DNA from: Nonomuraea rhodomycinica
GTDB lineage: Bacteria; Actinomycetota; Actinomycetes; Streptosporangiales; Streptosporangiaceae
Length of the DNA: 64,000 bases
Assembly: GCF_013363995.1 (NCBI RefSeq)
Contig: NZ_JABWGO010000014.1
Span: 124,001-188,000 of the forward strand
Direction: 5' to 3'
Shown one piece after another: positions 25,299-33,686 of this stretch (positions within the stretch are counted from its first letter, which is position 1; each line of letters starts with the position of its first letter). The notes below the pieces were generated by a model. That model searched no databases. It had not been told where the DNA came from and was given only the letters and a program-made list of their open reading frames with translations. Position numbers and translations under genes: made by a program.

Positions 25299-26525
25299 GT
25301 GATCGCAGTGGTGGAGCGCGTCCTTCCTCCCCGGCTGGGGACAGGATTCCGGTGGTTGCTGGCGTCGAGCTGGCTGACGAATCTCGGCGACGGGGTCGCG
25401 GCCGCGGCGGGCCCGCTGCTGATCGCGACGTTGACCCGCGACCCGCTGATGATCTCGCTGTCGGCGCTGGTGGGCTGGGCGCCTCCGCTGCTGTTCAGCC
25501 TGTACGCGGGCGTGCTGTCGGATCGGTACGACCGGCGCCGGATCGTGCTCGTCGCGAACGCGGCCCGGGTCGTGGTGCTGGCGGCGCTCGTCGTGCTCAT
25601 GGCGACCGGCACCGTGACGGTGGCGACGGCGCTGCTGGCGCTCACGCTCCGGTCCATCGCCGAGGTCTTCGCCGACAACGCGACGGCCACGCTGACGCCC
25701 ATGATGGTCGGCCGGGACGATCTCGCCCTGGCCAACGCCCGCCTCGGCACGGGGTTCATCACGCTCAACCAGCTCGCCGGGCCGCCGATCGGCGCGGCGC
25801 TGTTCGGGCTGGGCCTGACGTGGCCGTTCGCGAGCCAGCTGGTCCTGGTGGCGGCGGGGATCGTCCTGGTCTCCCGGATCACCCTGCCGCCGCACGGCCG
25901 GCAGGCCGGCGAGGTCGCGCCGGGCACCGTACGCGAGCTCGTCGCCGGGTTCAGCTGGACCGTCCGGCACGCGGCGGTCCGCACGCTGGCGCTCACCATC
26001 CTGATCTTCAACTTCACGTTCGGGGCGGCCTGGTCGGTGCTCGTCCTCTACACCCAGGAGCAGCTCGGGCTCGGCGCCGTGGGCTTCGGCCTGATGACCA
26101 CGATCGGCGGCGTCGGCGGCCTGATCGGCACCGGCCTGTACGGGGCCATCACCCGCAGGGTGAGCCTCGGCGCCCTGATGCGGATCGGGCTCATCATCGA
26201 GACGTTCACCCATCTGGGCCTGGCCCTGACCCATTCGCCGTGGGTCGCCGGGGGCATCTTCCTGGCCTTCGGCGCGCACGCCTTCATCTGGGGCACGACC
26301 TCGGTCACCGTCCGCCAGCGCGCGGTGCCGCGCGAGCTGCAGGGCCGGGTGGGCAGCGTCAACACCGTCTGCGTCTACGCCGGTCTGGTGGTCGGCTCGT
26401 TGATCGGCGGTGTCCTGGCCACCCGTCTGGGCGTCGCGGCGCCGTTCTGGTTCGCCTTCGCCGGTTCCGCGGTGTTCGTCGTCCTGCTGTGGCGGCAGCT
26501 CATGCACATCGCCCACGACGACTAG
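25299..26525 (+). CDS. MFS transporter (EntS-like exporter)
   Basis: A 408-residue protein with about 12 transmembrane helices. The N-terminal segment GFRWLLASSWLTNLGDGVA and the DRYDRRRI loop between helices 2 and 3 mark the MFS_3 drug or siderophore exporter group. An in-frame GTG at 25266 is rejected because it falls inside the predicted -35 box, so GTG 25299 is the likely near-leaderless start. The gene is divergent from the AraC regulator. Its stop shares the CTAG tetramer with the stop of the convergent histidine kinase. The exported compound is unknown. Confidence 0.88.
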   Translation: MIAVVERVLPPRLGTGFRWLLASSWLTNLGDGVAAAAGPLLIATLTRDPLMISLSALVGWAPPLLFSLYAGVLSDRYDRRRIVLVANAARVVVLAALVVLMATGTVTVATALLALTLRSIAEVFADNATATLTPMMVGRDDLALANARLGTGFITLNQLAGPPIGAALFGLGLTWPFASQLVLVAAGIVLVSRITLPPHGRQAGEVAPGTVRELVAGFSWTVRHAAVRTLALTILIFNFTFGAAWSVLVLYTQEQLGLGAVGFGLMTTIGGVGGLIGTGLYGAITRRVSLGALMRIGLIIETFTHLGLALTHSPWVAGGIFLAFGAHAFIWGTTSVTVRQRAVPRELQGRVGSVNTVCVYAGLVVGSLIGGVLATRLGVAAPFWFAFAGSAVFVVLLWRQLMHIAHDD

Positions 26526-27655
26526 GCCCCGGGGTCGCGCAGGGCAGCGGGTACGCCGAACCGGGCCGGCGCGGCGAACCGCACGGTGACGGACAAGCCG
26601 CCTTCCGGGCGTGCGCTGGTGGTGAGGCTCGCGTGGTGAGCCCGCGTCACGGCATGGACGATGGCGAGGCCGAGGCCATGGCCGTCGCCGTGACGATCGG
26701 GCGCCAGCCTCTGGAAGGGGTGGAACAGGCGCCGGATCTGATGGCCGGGCACGACCGGCCCGCTGTTGGTGACCGTGAGCGCCACCTGCGTGCCGCAGGT
26801 CCGCGTGGTGATCTCCACGTGCCCGTCCGCGTGGTTGTGGCGGATGGCGTTGTCGACGAGGTTGGCGACGAGGCTCTCGATCAGTCTCGGGTCTCCGGCC
26901 GTCACCGCGGGCGTCAGGTGTCCGGCCAGCTCGACGCCCTGGCGCGCCGCCTGGTCGCGGCGGGAGGCGAGCACACCTTCGACGACGTGGGCGAGGTCGA
27001 CGGTGTCCCGGCGGGTGACGCCGCGCTCGCTGGTGGCCAGGGTGAGCAGGGCCCGGACGAGCCGCTCCTGGTGTTCGCCGAGGGCGAGGGCCTCCTGGCA
27101 GGCCGAGCGCAGGGTGCCGGCGTCGGCGTCGGGGTCGGCGAGGGTGACCTCGAGCAGGGTGCGCAGCCCGGCGAGAGGGGTGCGCAGTTCGTGGGAGGCG
27201 TTGGCGACGAAGTGGCGTCGGGCGTCGAAGGCGGCCTCGAGGCGGGCGAACAGGTCGTCGAGGGTGTGGCCGAGCTCGGTCAGCTCGTCCGTGGGCTCGC
27301 CGAGGCCGAGCCGCCGGTGGAGGTCCCCGGCGGAGATGACCTGGGCGGTGGCGGTGATGGCGCGCAGCGGGTGCAGGAACCGGCCGGCGACGTACCAGCC
27401 CAGAGCCAGGGCGACGGGAACCAGCAGGGTCAGGGCGACGGCGGACCCGGCGAGGAGCTGGGGCAGGCTGATCCCGGACCCGGTGCCGGTGATCGCGCCC
27501 GACGCCGGGCCGCCCCGGGGGACGGTCGCCTGGACGCCGGCGAGCGGGACGTCGACGAGGACGACCACCAGGATCCCGGCGGCGTGGATGCCCGCCGCGT
27601 AGGCGAGGGCGAGCCGCGTCTGCAGGGACCTCCTGGCGAGCTTCCGCGCGGTCAC
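26522..27655 (-). CDS. Two-component sensor histidine kinase
   Basis: A 377-residue membrane kinase whose GTG overlaps the response-regulator stop by four bases. Two transmembrane helices (about residues 15-35 and 75-100) enclose a short external loop. A HAMP linker follows, then the HisKA box FVANASHELRTPLAGLR with the phosphorylated His, and the HATPase domain with VDNAIRHNHADG (N box) and DRHGDGHGLGLAIV (G box). The external loop is only about 40 residues, so it may sense membrane stress rather than a bulky ligand. Confidence 0.95.
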   Translation of the reverse strand: MTARKLARRSLQTRLALAYAAGIHAAGILVVVLVDVPLAGVQATVPRGGPASGAITGTGSGISLPQLLAGSAVALTLLVPVALALGWYVAGRFLHPLRAITATAQVISAGDLHRRLGLGEPTDELTELGHTLDDLFARLEAAFDARRHFVANASHELRTPLAGLRTLLEVTLADPDADAGTLRSACQEALALGEHQERLVRALLTLATSERGVTRRDTVDLAHVVEGVLASRRDQAARQGVELAGHLTPAVTAGDPRLIESLVANLVDNAIRHNHADGHVEITTRTCGTQVALTVTNSGPVVPGHQIRRLFHPFQRLAPDRHGDGHGLGLAIVHAVTRAHHASLTTSARPEGGLSVTVRFAAPARFGVPAALRDPGA

Positions 27656-28314
27656 GACGGCCCGAGGCGGTAGCCGCCCTCGCGGACGGTCTCGATCACC
27701 GGCGGGTCGCCCAGCTTGGCCCGTAACCGGTGCACGGTGTGCTTGACGGCGCTGCTGAAGGGGTCGGCGGCCTCGTCCCAGACCCGCTCCAGCAGCTCCT
27801 CGGCGGAGACGACCCGGCCGGGCACGCCGAGCAGGCATTCGAGCAGGGCGAACTCCCGGGGGCTCAGGACGAGGCGGCGCCCGGCCCGGGACGCGGTGCG
27901 GCGGGCCGGGTCGAGGGTGAGGTCCCCGCAGGCCAGCACGGGCGGCAGCGGCGGGGTGGCGCGGCGGGCCAGGGCACGGACGCGGGCGACCAGTTCGGCG
28001 AACGCGAACGGCTTGGGCAGGTAGTCGTCGGCGCCCAGACCGAGCCCGTCGACGCGGTCCTCGATCGTGCCGGAGGCGGTGAGCATCAGCACGCGGGTCT
28101 CGCAGCGGCCGTGGGCCAGGCGCCGGCAGATCTCGTCCCCGTGGACGCCGGGCAGGTCGCGGTCGAGGATCACCACGTCGTAGCGGGTGACGGCCAGGCG
28201 GTCCACGGCGGCGGTCCCGTCCAGGACGACGTCGACGGCCATGCCCTCGCGGCGCAGCCCGGTCCCGAGGGAACGGGCGAGGACCTCGAAGTCCTCGACG
28301 ACCAGGACTCTCAC
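27652..28314 (-). CDS. OmpR-family response regulator
   Basis: A 220-residue regulator from GTG. The receiver domain has the acidic pocket ED at residues 7-8, the phosphoacceptor D51 (VILDRDLPG) and the conserved Lys of LPKPFAF. The C-terminal winged helix includes LSPREFALLECLL and VKHTVHRLRAKLGD. It is the first gene of the pair with the kinase. It is divergent from the permease gene at 28454, a plausible target because two-component systems often control neighbouring ABC exporters. Confidence 0.95.
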   Translation of the reverse strand: MRVLVVEDFEVLARSLGTGLRREGMAVDVVLDGTAAVDRLAVTRYDVVILDRDLPGVHGDEICRRLAHGRCETRVLMLTASGTIEDRVDGLGLGADDYLPKPFAFAELVARVRALARRATPPLPPVLACGDLTLDPARRTASRAGRRLVLSPREFALLECLLGVPGRVVSAEELLERVWDEAADPFSSAVKHTVHRLRAKLGDPPVIETVREGGYRLGPS

Positions 28315-28453
28315 CGCCGCTCACCGCCGGCCGTGGTGCGGGCGGGACGGCCGCGTTCAGGTGCCATGTCCCCACGATGCCAGACCCCCGGTCGCAGCCC
28401 GGTCGCGGCGGCTGCGACCCGGCCGGAACCGGGTGCCGCGTACAACCGTCGGC

Positions 28454-29968
28454 ATGCGTTCATCCACGTCTCACCGTTTCTCCCAGTCGCTGCGCGCCGA
28501 GTGGGCCAGGTTCCGTGCCTCACATGGCCGGGCGCTCGCCATGGCGGCGTCCGTCCTGGTCACCGTGTCACTCGGACTGCTGGTCGCCGGGGGGATCCGC
28601 ACCACCTGCGTGACCGGGAAGGGAGAGGGCCCCTGCCCCGCCCCGCTGGTGGGACCCGATGGCACGGCCGTGCAGGACAAGTACTACTTCGTGCACCAGC
28701 CGCTCCAGGGGAACGGCAGCATCACCGCCCGCGTATCGGACATGACCGGGCAGATCCGGCTGCCGGACGCCGTACCCGGGGTGCGCAACGTCACGGAGGG
28801 GGTGGTGCCGTGGGCGAAGGCCGGGCTCCTCGTCAGGCAGAGCCTCAAGCCGGGCACACCGTACGCCGCCGTCATGCTCACCGGAGCGCACGGCGTGCGG
28901 ATGCAGCACAACTTCACCCACGACGTGCCCGGCGGTCCGCACAACGGCGCCCAGTGGCTGCGGCTGGCCAGATCGGGCGACACCGTCACCGGCTACGAGT
29001 CGGACGACGGCAGGACGTGGAGCAAGGTCGGCACGGTCCGGCTGACGGGGCTGCCGCGGACCGTCGAGATCGGGCTGTTCGTCACCTCGCCCGGCGCCCT
29101 GTGGGACATGGCGAAAGCCTTCGCCCAGGCCACCGCCACCTTCGACCAGATCACGCTGCGGGGCGCGAACGGTGCCTGGCGCCGCGACGACGTCGGCGTC
29201 GCCCTGGAGTCCGACGGCAGGACCCCGCATCACCCGGGCGGCGTCGTGGAGTCCGGCGGCAAGCTCATCGTGACCGGAGGCGGTGACATCGGGCCCGCCG
29301 CGGTGGAGGGCGGTGTGCGCGCCGACCTCATGCTGATCGGCGGCGGCCTGGGGCTGATCCCGGTGCTCGTGGCAGCGGCCACGTTCGTCACGGCGGAACG
29401 CCGGCGCCGGCCGTCCGGGACCGGCCTGCCGGGCGGGCCGCTCCCGGCGGGGCCGCCGGCGGCCGGGGCCACGGTGGCCGGGGCAACGGTGGCCGGGGCA
29501 ACGGTGGTCGGCGCGGTCGCGTTCGTGGCGGGGCTGGTGAGCTCGGGGATCGTGGTCCCTGCCGGCCTGGCGATGGTCCGCGCGAACCGGAACCCGGTCC
29601 AGCCGATCACCCTGGCGACCGAGTCGCGGATGATCGTCGGCTACGCGGCGCTGACCGCGGCCGCCGCCGTGCTGGCTCTGGGCCTCGCCGCGCTGGTCAG
29701 GCGGGGCGTCGTCGCCATCGCGCTGGTCGTCGTGCCGTACCTGCTGGCGACCGCGGGCGTGGCGCCATGGCTGCTGATGGTCACCCCGGCCGCCGGGTTC
29801 GCGATCACGCAGAGCGTTCCCACGTTCGCGCACGTGGACGTGGACCCGTCCCTGCTCGGCGGCTACTATCCGCTCGCGCCCTGGGCAGGTCTGGCGGTGA
29901 CCTGCGGATACGCCGCCGCCGCCCTCGGGGCGGCGACGGCCGTGCGCCGCCGGAAGGCGCGGCGGTGA
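28454..29968 (+). CDS. ABC-2-like membrane permease with large extracellular concanavalin-like domain
   Basis: A 504-residue protein with ATG at 28454; the upstream open frame is not supported. An N-terminal helix (LAMAASVLVTVSLGLLVAGG) is followed by about 230 external residues. Within these a DUF1349/LamG-like beta-sandwich is suggested by WAKAGLLVRQSLKPG, LRLARSGDTVTGYES and DDGRTWSKVGTV. Five or so C-terminal helices follow, with a tandem AGATV repeat in the loop at 29464-29515. ABC-2 permeases with this insertion occur in actinobacteria, but they usually sit beside their ATPase. Here no ATPase gene is adjacent; the divergent neighbour is a two-component system. The function is unknown. 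Confidence 0.75.
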   Translation: MRSSTSHRFSQSLRAEWARFRASHGRALAMAASVLVTVSLGLLVAGGIRTTCVTGKGEGPCPAPLVGPDGTAVQDKYYFVHQPLQGNGSITARVSDMTGQIRLPDAVPGVRNVTEGVVPWAKAGLLVRQSLKPGTPYAAVMLTGAHGVRMQHNFTHDVPGGPHNGAQWLRLARSGDTVTGYESDDGRTWSKVGTVRLTGLPRTVEIGLFVTSPGALWDMAKAFAQATATFDQITLRGANGAWRRDDVGVALESDGRTPHHPGGVVESGGKLIVTGGGDIGPAAVEGGVRADLMLIGGGLGLIPVLVAAATFVTAERRRRPSGTGLPGGPLPAGPPAAGATVAGATVAGATVVGAVAFVAGLVSSGIVVPAGLAMVRANRNPVQPITLATESRMIVGYAALTAAAAVLALGLAALVRRGVVAIALVVVPYLLATAGVAPWLLMVTPAAGFAITQSVPTFAHVDVDPSLLGGYYPLAPWAGLAVTCGYAAAALGAATAVRRRKARR

Positions 29969-30025
29969 CCGCGGTCCGGCGACGCGCCGGACGCGTGGGC
30001 GCGAGCGGCGCTATGCTGCTGCGCC

Positions 30026-31006
30026 ATGCGGGAGACGCGCCTCGACACCGCCCGCGTCCGGGCGGCTCGCCAGGTCATCGACCCGGTCTTCCTCGACACG
30101 CCGCTGTACCGCTGCGAGGCGCTGGAGCCGCACCTCGGGTGCGCGGTCAGCGTCAAGCTGGAGACGGCGAACCCGGTCCGCAGCTTCAAGGCCCGCGGCA
30201 CCGAGGTGGTCGCGAGCCTGCTCGCCGGCGGCGGCTCGCCGGCCGTGGTGTGCGCCAGCGCGGGCAACCTCGGCCAGGCCCTCGCGTGGTCCGGCCGCGG
30301 CCGGGGGATCGACGTGACCGTCGTGGCGTCCCGCTTCGCGCCCGCGGCCAAGCTTGACCGCATCCGCGCGCTGGAGGCCGGGCTGGAGCTGGTGGACGGC
30401 GACTTCGACATGGCCCGCGAGCGGGCGGCGGCCATCGCCCGGCACGACGGCATCCGGCTGGTGGAGGACAGCCTGGACATCGAGACCTGCGAGGGCGCGG
30501 CGACCATCGGGCTGGAACTGGTCAGGACGGCGCCGCCGTTCGACGCCGTCCTGATCGCCCTCGGCGGCGGGGCGCTGGCCACCGGTGTGGGTCACGTGGT
30601 GAAGGCCCTGGCGCCCGGCGTCGAGGTGATCTGCGTCCAGCCGCTGGGCGCGCCGGCGATGACCCTCTCGTGGCGCCGGCGGCGCGTCGTCACCACGGAC
30701 TCGACCGACACCATCGCCGACGGCGTCGCCGGCCGGTGTCCCCTCCCGGCCGTCCTGGACGACCTGCTCGTGGTCGCCGACGACGCCGTCCTGGTCCGGG
30801 AGGCGTCGATCATGGCCGGTATGCGGCTGCTCCTCGACCACGCCGGCCTCGTCGTGGAGCCGTCCGCCGCGCTCGGGATCGCGGCGATCCTCGAAGACCG
30901 TGACCGCTTCGCCGGCCGGCACGTGGCCACCGTCGTGTGCGGCGGCAACGTCGACATGGACGCCTATCGCCGCTGGGTCGGCGCGGCCCCCTCCCTCGGG
31001 TCCTGA
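30026..31006 (+). CDS. PLP-dependent threonine/serine dehydratase-like enzyme
   Basis: A 326-residue fold-type II PLP enzyme. The Schiff-base Lys is in VRSFKARG, the substrate loop is CASAGNLGQALAWS, and the phosphate-binding glycine loop is LGGGALATGVG. The C-terminus VVCGGNVDM is typical of threonine dehydratases, and there is no ACT domain, so it is the catabolic or racemase-like form. TATGCT eight bases before the ATG and no ribosome site suggest a leaderless message. It is monocistronic as far as visible. Confidence 0.88.
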   Translation: MRETRLDTARVRAARQVIDPVFLDTPLYRCEALEPHLGCAVSVKLETANPVRSFKARGTEVVASLLAGGGSPAVVCASAGNLGQALAWSGRGRGIDVTVVASRFAPAAKLDRIRALEAGLELVDGDFDMARERAAAIARHDGIRLVEDSLDIETCEGAATIGLELVRTAPPFDAVLIALGGGALATGVGHVVKALAPGVEVICVQPLGAPAMTLSWRRRRVVTTDSTDTIADGVAGRCPLPAVLDDLLVVADDAVLVREASIMAGMRLLLDHAGLVVEPSAALGIAAILEDRDRFAGRHVATVVCGGNVDMDAYRRWVGAAPSLGS

Positions 31007-31186
31007 CCGGCGAGGAGCGGGTCCCGTTCACCCGCGCGGGGTTCGAGCCGGCCGCCCCCGGTGACATCCTTTTGCCGGATCGGCAAAGCAATTGGCGGCG
31101 GGACGGCCCTCCGTCGAATGATCGGCGCGAGAACCCCTGGGCCCGCCGCGCCGTGCGGCCGGCCGGCGAGGGTCGAAGGAGGACCG

Positions 31187-32203
31187 ATGTCACAGCCCGC
31201 CGAGGCCGCCGGGATCACGCACCGTCTCGTCGCGTCGCCCGCCGGCCGCCTCCACCTGGTGGAGCAGGGCTCCGGGCCGCTGGTGCTGCTGGTGCACGGG
31301 TTCCCCGAGTCCTGGTACTCCTGGCGGCACCAGCTTCCGGCGCTGGCCGCGGCCGGCTTCCGCGCGGTCGCCGTCGACGTGCGCGGCTACGGCCGCTCCT
31401 CCAGGCCGGCCGACGTGGCCGCGTACCGGATGGTGGAGCTGGTGGAGGACAACCTCGCCGTGGTGCGCGCCCTGGGCGAGCGGACGGCCGTGATCGTGGG
31501 CCACGACTGGGGCGCGAACATCGCCGCGAGCTCCGCCCTCCTGCGGCCGGACGTCTTCCGCGCGGTCGGGCTGCTGAGCGTGCCGTACGCCCCGCGCGGC
31601 GGGCCGCGCCCCAGCGAGGTCTTCGCCCGGATGGGCGGCGAGGAGGAGTTCTACGTCCCCTACTTCCAGGACCCGGGCAGGGCGGAGGCCGAGATCGAAC
31701 CCGACGTGCGCGGCTGGCTCGCGGGCTTCTACGCCGCCCTGTCCGCCGACACCATGCCGCCCGCCGGCGCCCCGGACCCGCACTTCGTCTCCCCGGGCGG
31801 GACGCTGCGCGACCGCTTCCCGGCCGGTCGGCTGCCCGCCTGGCTGAGCGAGGAGGATCTCGACGTGTACGCGGCGGAGTTCGAACGGACCGGCATGAGC
31901 GGGGCGCTCCATCGCTACCGGAACATGGACCGGGACTGGGAGGACCTCGCCGCCTACGACGGCGCCCCCATCACCCGGCCGTCGCTGTTCGTCGGCGGAG
32001 CCCTGGACCCCTCCACCACCTGGATGGCCGACGCGATCGCGGCGTTCCCCGACACCCTGCCGGGGCTGGTCGCCGCCCACGTCCTGGACGGGTGCGGCCA
32101 CTGGATCCAGCAGGAACGCCCCGAGGAGGTCAACCGCATCCTGACCGGCTGGCTGACCCACCTAGGTGACATCAGTTACCAATCCGTTACCGAAAGGAGG
32201 TGA
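31187..32203 (+). CDS. Alpha/beta hydrolase, epoxide hydrolase type
   Basis: A 338-residue hydrolase. The ATG at 31187 follows AAGGAGG, and upstream in-frame starts are not supported. The HGFPESWYSW oxyanion motif, nucleophile D107 in VGHDWGAN and His in GCGHWIQQERPEEV are the hallmarks of soluble epoxide hydrolases. A cap-domain tyrosine is expected in the YVPYFQDPG region. The last 12 codons run into an exceptionally strong Shine-Dalgarno-like sequence at 32193-32204. Confidence 0.92.
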   Translation: MSQPAEAAGITHRLVASPAGRLHLVEQGSGPLVLLVHGFPESWYSWRHQLPALAAAGFRAVAVDVRGYGRSSRPADVAAYRMVELVEDNLAVVRALGERTAVIVGHDWGANIAASSALLRPDVFRAVGLLSVPYAPRGGPRPSEVFARMGGEEEFYVPYFQDPGRAEAEIEPDVRGWLAGFYAALSADTMPPAGAPDPHFVSPGGTLRDRFPAGRLPAWLSEEDLDVYAAEFERTGMSGALHRYRNMDRDWEDLAAYDGAPITRPSLFVGGALDPSTTWMADAIAAFPDTLPGLVAAHVLDGCGHWIQQERPEEVNRILTGWLTHLGDISYQSVTERR

Positions 32204-32346
32204 CAGGAGGGCCTCCGGCGGGGATGGTAGATCTCGAAGTCCAGCAGAGGGCTTCCTCTCACGCGAATCTAGGCGTGCCTCTGCATGGGCTTTTTTCCAT
32301 GGACGGGGCCGCCGGCACATCTGGGAGAAGCACGTGCCCGTCCTGA
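32194..32346 (+). other. Sigma-factor leader with strong SD and possible 40-codon upstream ORF
   Basis: AAAGGAGGTGA (32193-32203) matches the 16S tail almost perfectly and contains the stop codon of the hydrolase gene, but no suitable start follows it. An ATG at 32224 opens a 40-codon frame (MVDLEVQQRASSH...) ending at 32346, overlapping the sigma gene start at 32334. Whether it is translated is unknown. TTTTTT at 32291-32296 lies in the same leader. Confidence 0.3.
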
Positions 32347-33116
32347 CGACCACCACCGCATCCGACCAGCTCACCGCCGAGGACCTGCTGGCCCGCCTGG
32401 CCGACCCGAACATCTCCGACCTGGACGCGGCGCGCATCCGCGAGCGCCTGGTGGAGATGCACGAGGGGCTGGTGACCGAGATCACCCGCCGCTACCGCTA
32501 CCGCGGCGAGTCCATGGACGACCTGCGCCAGGCCGCCTACGTGGGGCTGATGAAGGCCGTCAACGGCTACGACCCCTCGCTCGGGCACGAGTTCCGGGGC
32601 TACGCCATGGTGACCGTGCTGGGCGAGGTCAAGCGGCACTTCCGCGACCGCACCTGGGCCGTCCGGGTGCCGCGCGTCTACCAGGAACGCCGCATCGAGA
32701 TCAACAAGGCCACGGCCGAGCTGACGCAGGTGCTCGGCCACTCGCCGACCGTCGCCGAGCTGGCCGCCAAGCTGGGCATCTCCGAGGAGGACGTGCTGCT
32801 GGCGATGGAGGCGTCCACCGCCTACTCGGCGCTGTCGCTGGACGCGCCCGTCGGCGGCGGCGGCGAGGAGGACGCGGCGGAGCTGGGCGACCTGCTGCCC
32901 GCGCAGGACCAGTCGCTCGACAACCTGCTCGACGCGCACGCGATCAAGCCGCTCATCGACGCCCTGCCGGCTCGGGAGAAGAACATCCTGCTGATGCGTT
33001 TCTACGGCAACATGACCCAGTCGGAGATCGCCAAGGAGTTCGGGATCTCGCAGATGCACGTCTCGCGCATCCTGCGCGCGGTGCTCACCAAGCTGCGCGC
33101 CGCGTTGACGGCCTGA
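32334..33116 (+). CDS. RNA polymerase sigma factor, SigB/SigF/SigG type
   Basis: A 260-residue alternative sigma factor. GTG at 32334 follows GGGAGAAG; the longer open frame upstream has no suitable start context. Region 2 contains ESMDDLRQAAYVGLMKAV and FRGYAMVTVLGEVKRHFRD. Region 3 includes GHSPTVAELAAKLGISEED, and region 4 MTQSEIAKEFGISQMHVSR. This is the stress or sporulation class of actinobacteria. No anti-sigma (RsbW-like) or anti-anti-sigma gene is adjacent, so control must come from elsewhere. A hairpin at 33127-33162 ends the unit. Confidence 0.95.
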   Translation: MPVLTTTTASDQLTAEDLLARLADPNISDLDAARIRERLVEMHEGLVTEITRRYRYRGESMDDLRQAAYVGLMKAVNGYDPSLGHEFRGYAMVTVLGEVKRHFRDRTWAVRVPRVYQERRIEINKATAELTQVLGHSPTVAELAAKLGISEEDVLLAMEASTAYSALSLDAPVGGGGEEDAAELGDLLPAQDQSLDNLLDAHAIKPLIDALPAREKNILLMRFYGNMTQSEIAKEFGISQMHVSRILRAVLTKLRAALTA

Positions 33117-33126
33117 CCCTCGGCCG

Positions 33127-33162
33127 GGTGCGCCGGCACGGCCTCAGGCCTGCCGGCGCACC
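33127..33162. terminator. Bidirectional hairpin between sigma factor and HxlR genes
   Basis: Perfect 12-bp arms GGTGCGCCGGCA (33127-33138) and its complement (33151-33162) with a 12-base loop that contains the HxlR stop codon. Confidence 0.75.
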
Positions 33163-33602
33163 GTGGTCGTGTCGCTCGTCAGCGGTGTTCCGTCCGCCGC
33201 CACGGGCAGGAGCTCGGGTACGCGGGAGCCGTCGCCGTCCACCAGGACCGAGTGCGCCTCCCCTGCCTCGAAGGCGTGGCGTTCGCCCCACTGCCGCAAC
33301 GTGACGATCACGGGGAACAGGTCCTTGCCCGCCTCGGTGAGCGCGTACAGCCTGCGCCTGCCCGAGGGGGCGTCGACCTGGGTGAGCAGGCCGTGCGCGG
33401 TCAGCTTGCGCAGCCGGTCGGTGAGGATGTTGCGGGCGATGCCGGTGCGCTGCTGGAAGTCGGTGAAGGAGCGGGCGCCGTCCATGGCGTCGCGGATGAC
33501 GAGCAGGCTCCACCGGTCGCCGACCAGGTCGACCGTGCGGGCGACCGGACAGCTCGGGTCCGTCCACGCGGGGCTCCGCCCGTCGGTGTCGTCGCGTGCC
33601 AT
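33144..33602 (-). CDS. HxlR-family transcriptional regulator
   Basis: A 152-residue MarR-like winged-helix regulator. The N-terminal DPSCPVARTVDLVGDRWSLL with a Cys near residue 18 is the HxlR signature; the helix-turn-helix covers SFTDFQQRTGIARNILTDRL. The ATG follows GGAGG. It is divergent from an MFS gene, with direct repeats between them (33616-33669), so it probably represses the exporter and itself. Confidence 0.94.
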   Translation of the reverse strand: MARDDTDGRSPAWTDPSCPVARTVDLVGDRWSLLVIRDAMDGARSFTDFQQRTGIARNILTDRLRKLTAHGLLTQVDAPSGRRRLYALTEAGKDLFPVIVTLRQWGERHAFEAGEAHSVLVDGDGSRVPELLPVAADGTPLTSDTTTVRRQA

Positions 33603-33615
33603 CAGTCCTCCAGCG

Positions 33616-33669
33616 AGTTGCGTTATGAAACCATTCTGGCCTACCCTCCGATCAGTTGCAATTTGAAAC
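33616..33669. promoter_or_regulatory. HxlR operator pair
   Basis: Two 16-bp direct repeats, AGTTGCGTTATGAAAC (33616-33631) and AGTTGCAATTTGAAAC (33654-33669), 38 bp apart. Each is a near-palindrome with GTT and AAC ends. They fill the gap between the divergent HxlR and MFS genes. Confidence 0.7.
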
Positions 33670-33686
33670 TAATCGGGGGTGTGTCC

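Noticed and set aside
23702..26017. A single 771-codon frame joining the RibD-like gene to antisense of AraC and MFS genes
   Set aside because: Only the 3' 203 codons carry a fold. A GTG with GGGAG at 24313 gives the real start, and the rest is complementary to well-supported genes.
26522..28375. A 617-codon hybrid response regulator-kinase
   Set aside because: The first third is a wrong-frame reading of the OmpR-type regulator. The kinase starts at the GTG overlapping the regulator stop.
29464..29515. Tandem GGGGCAACGGTGGCC repeats as a regulatory element
   Set aside because: They encode an in-frame AGATV repeat in a cytoplasmic loop of the permease; slippage within a gene explains them.
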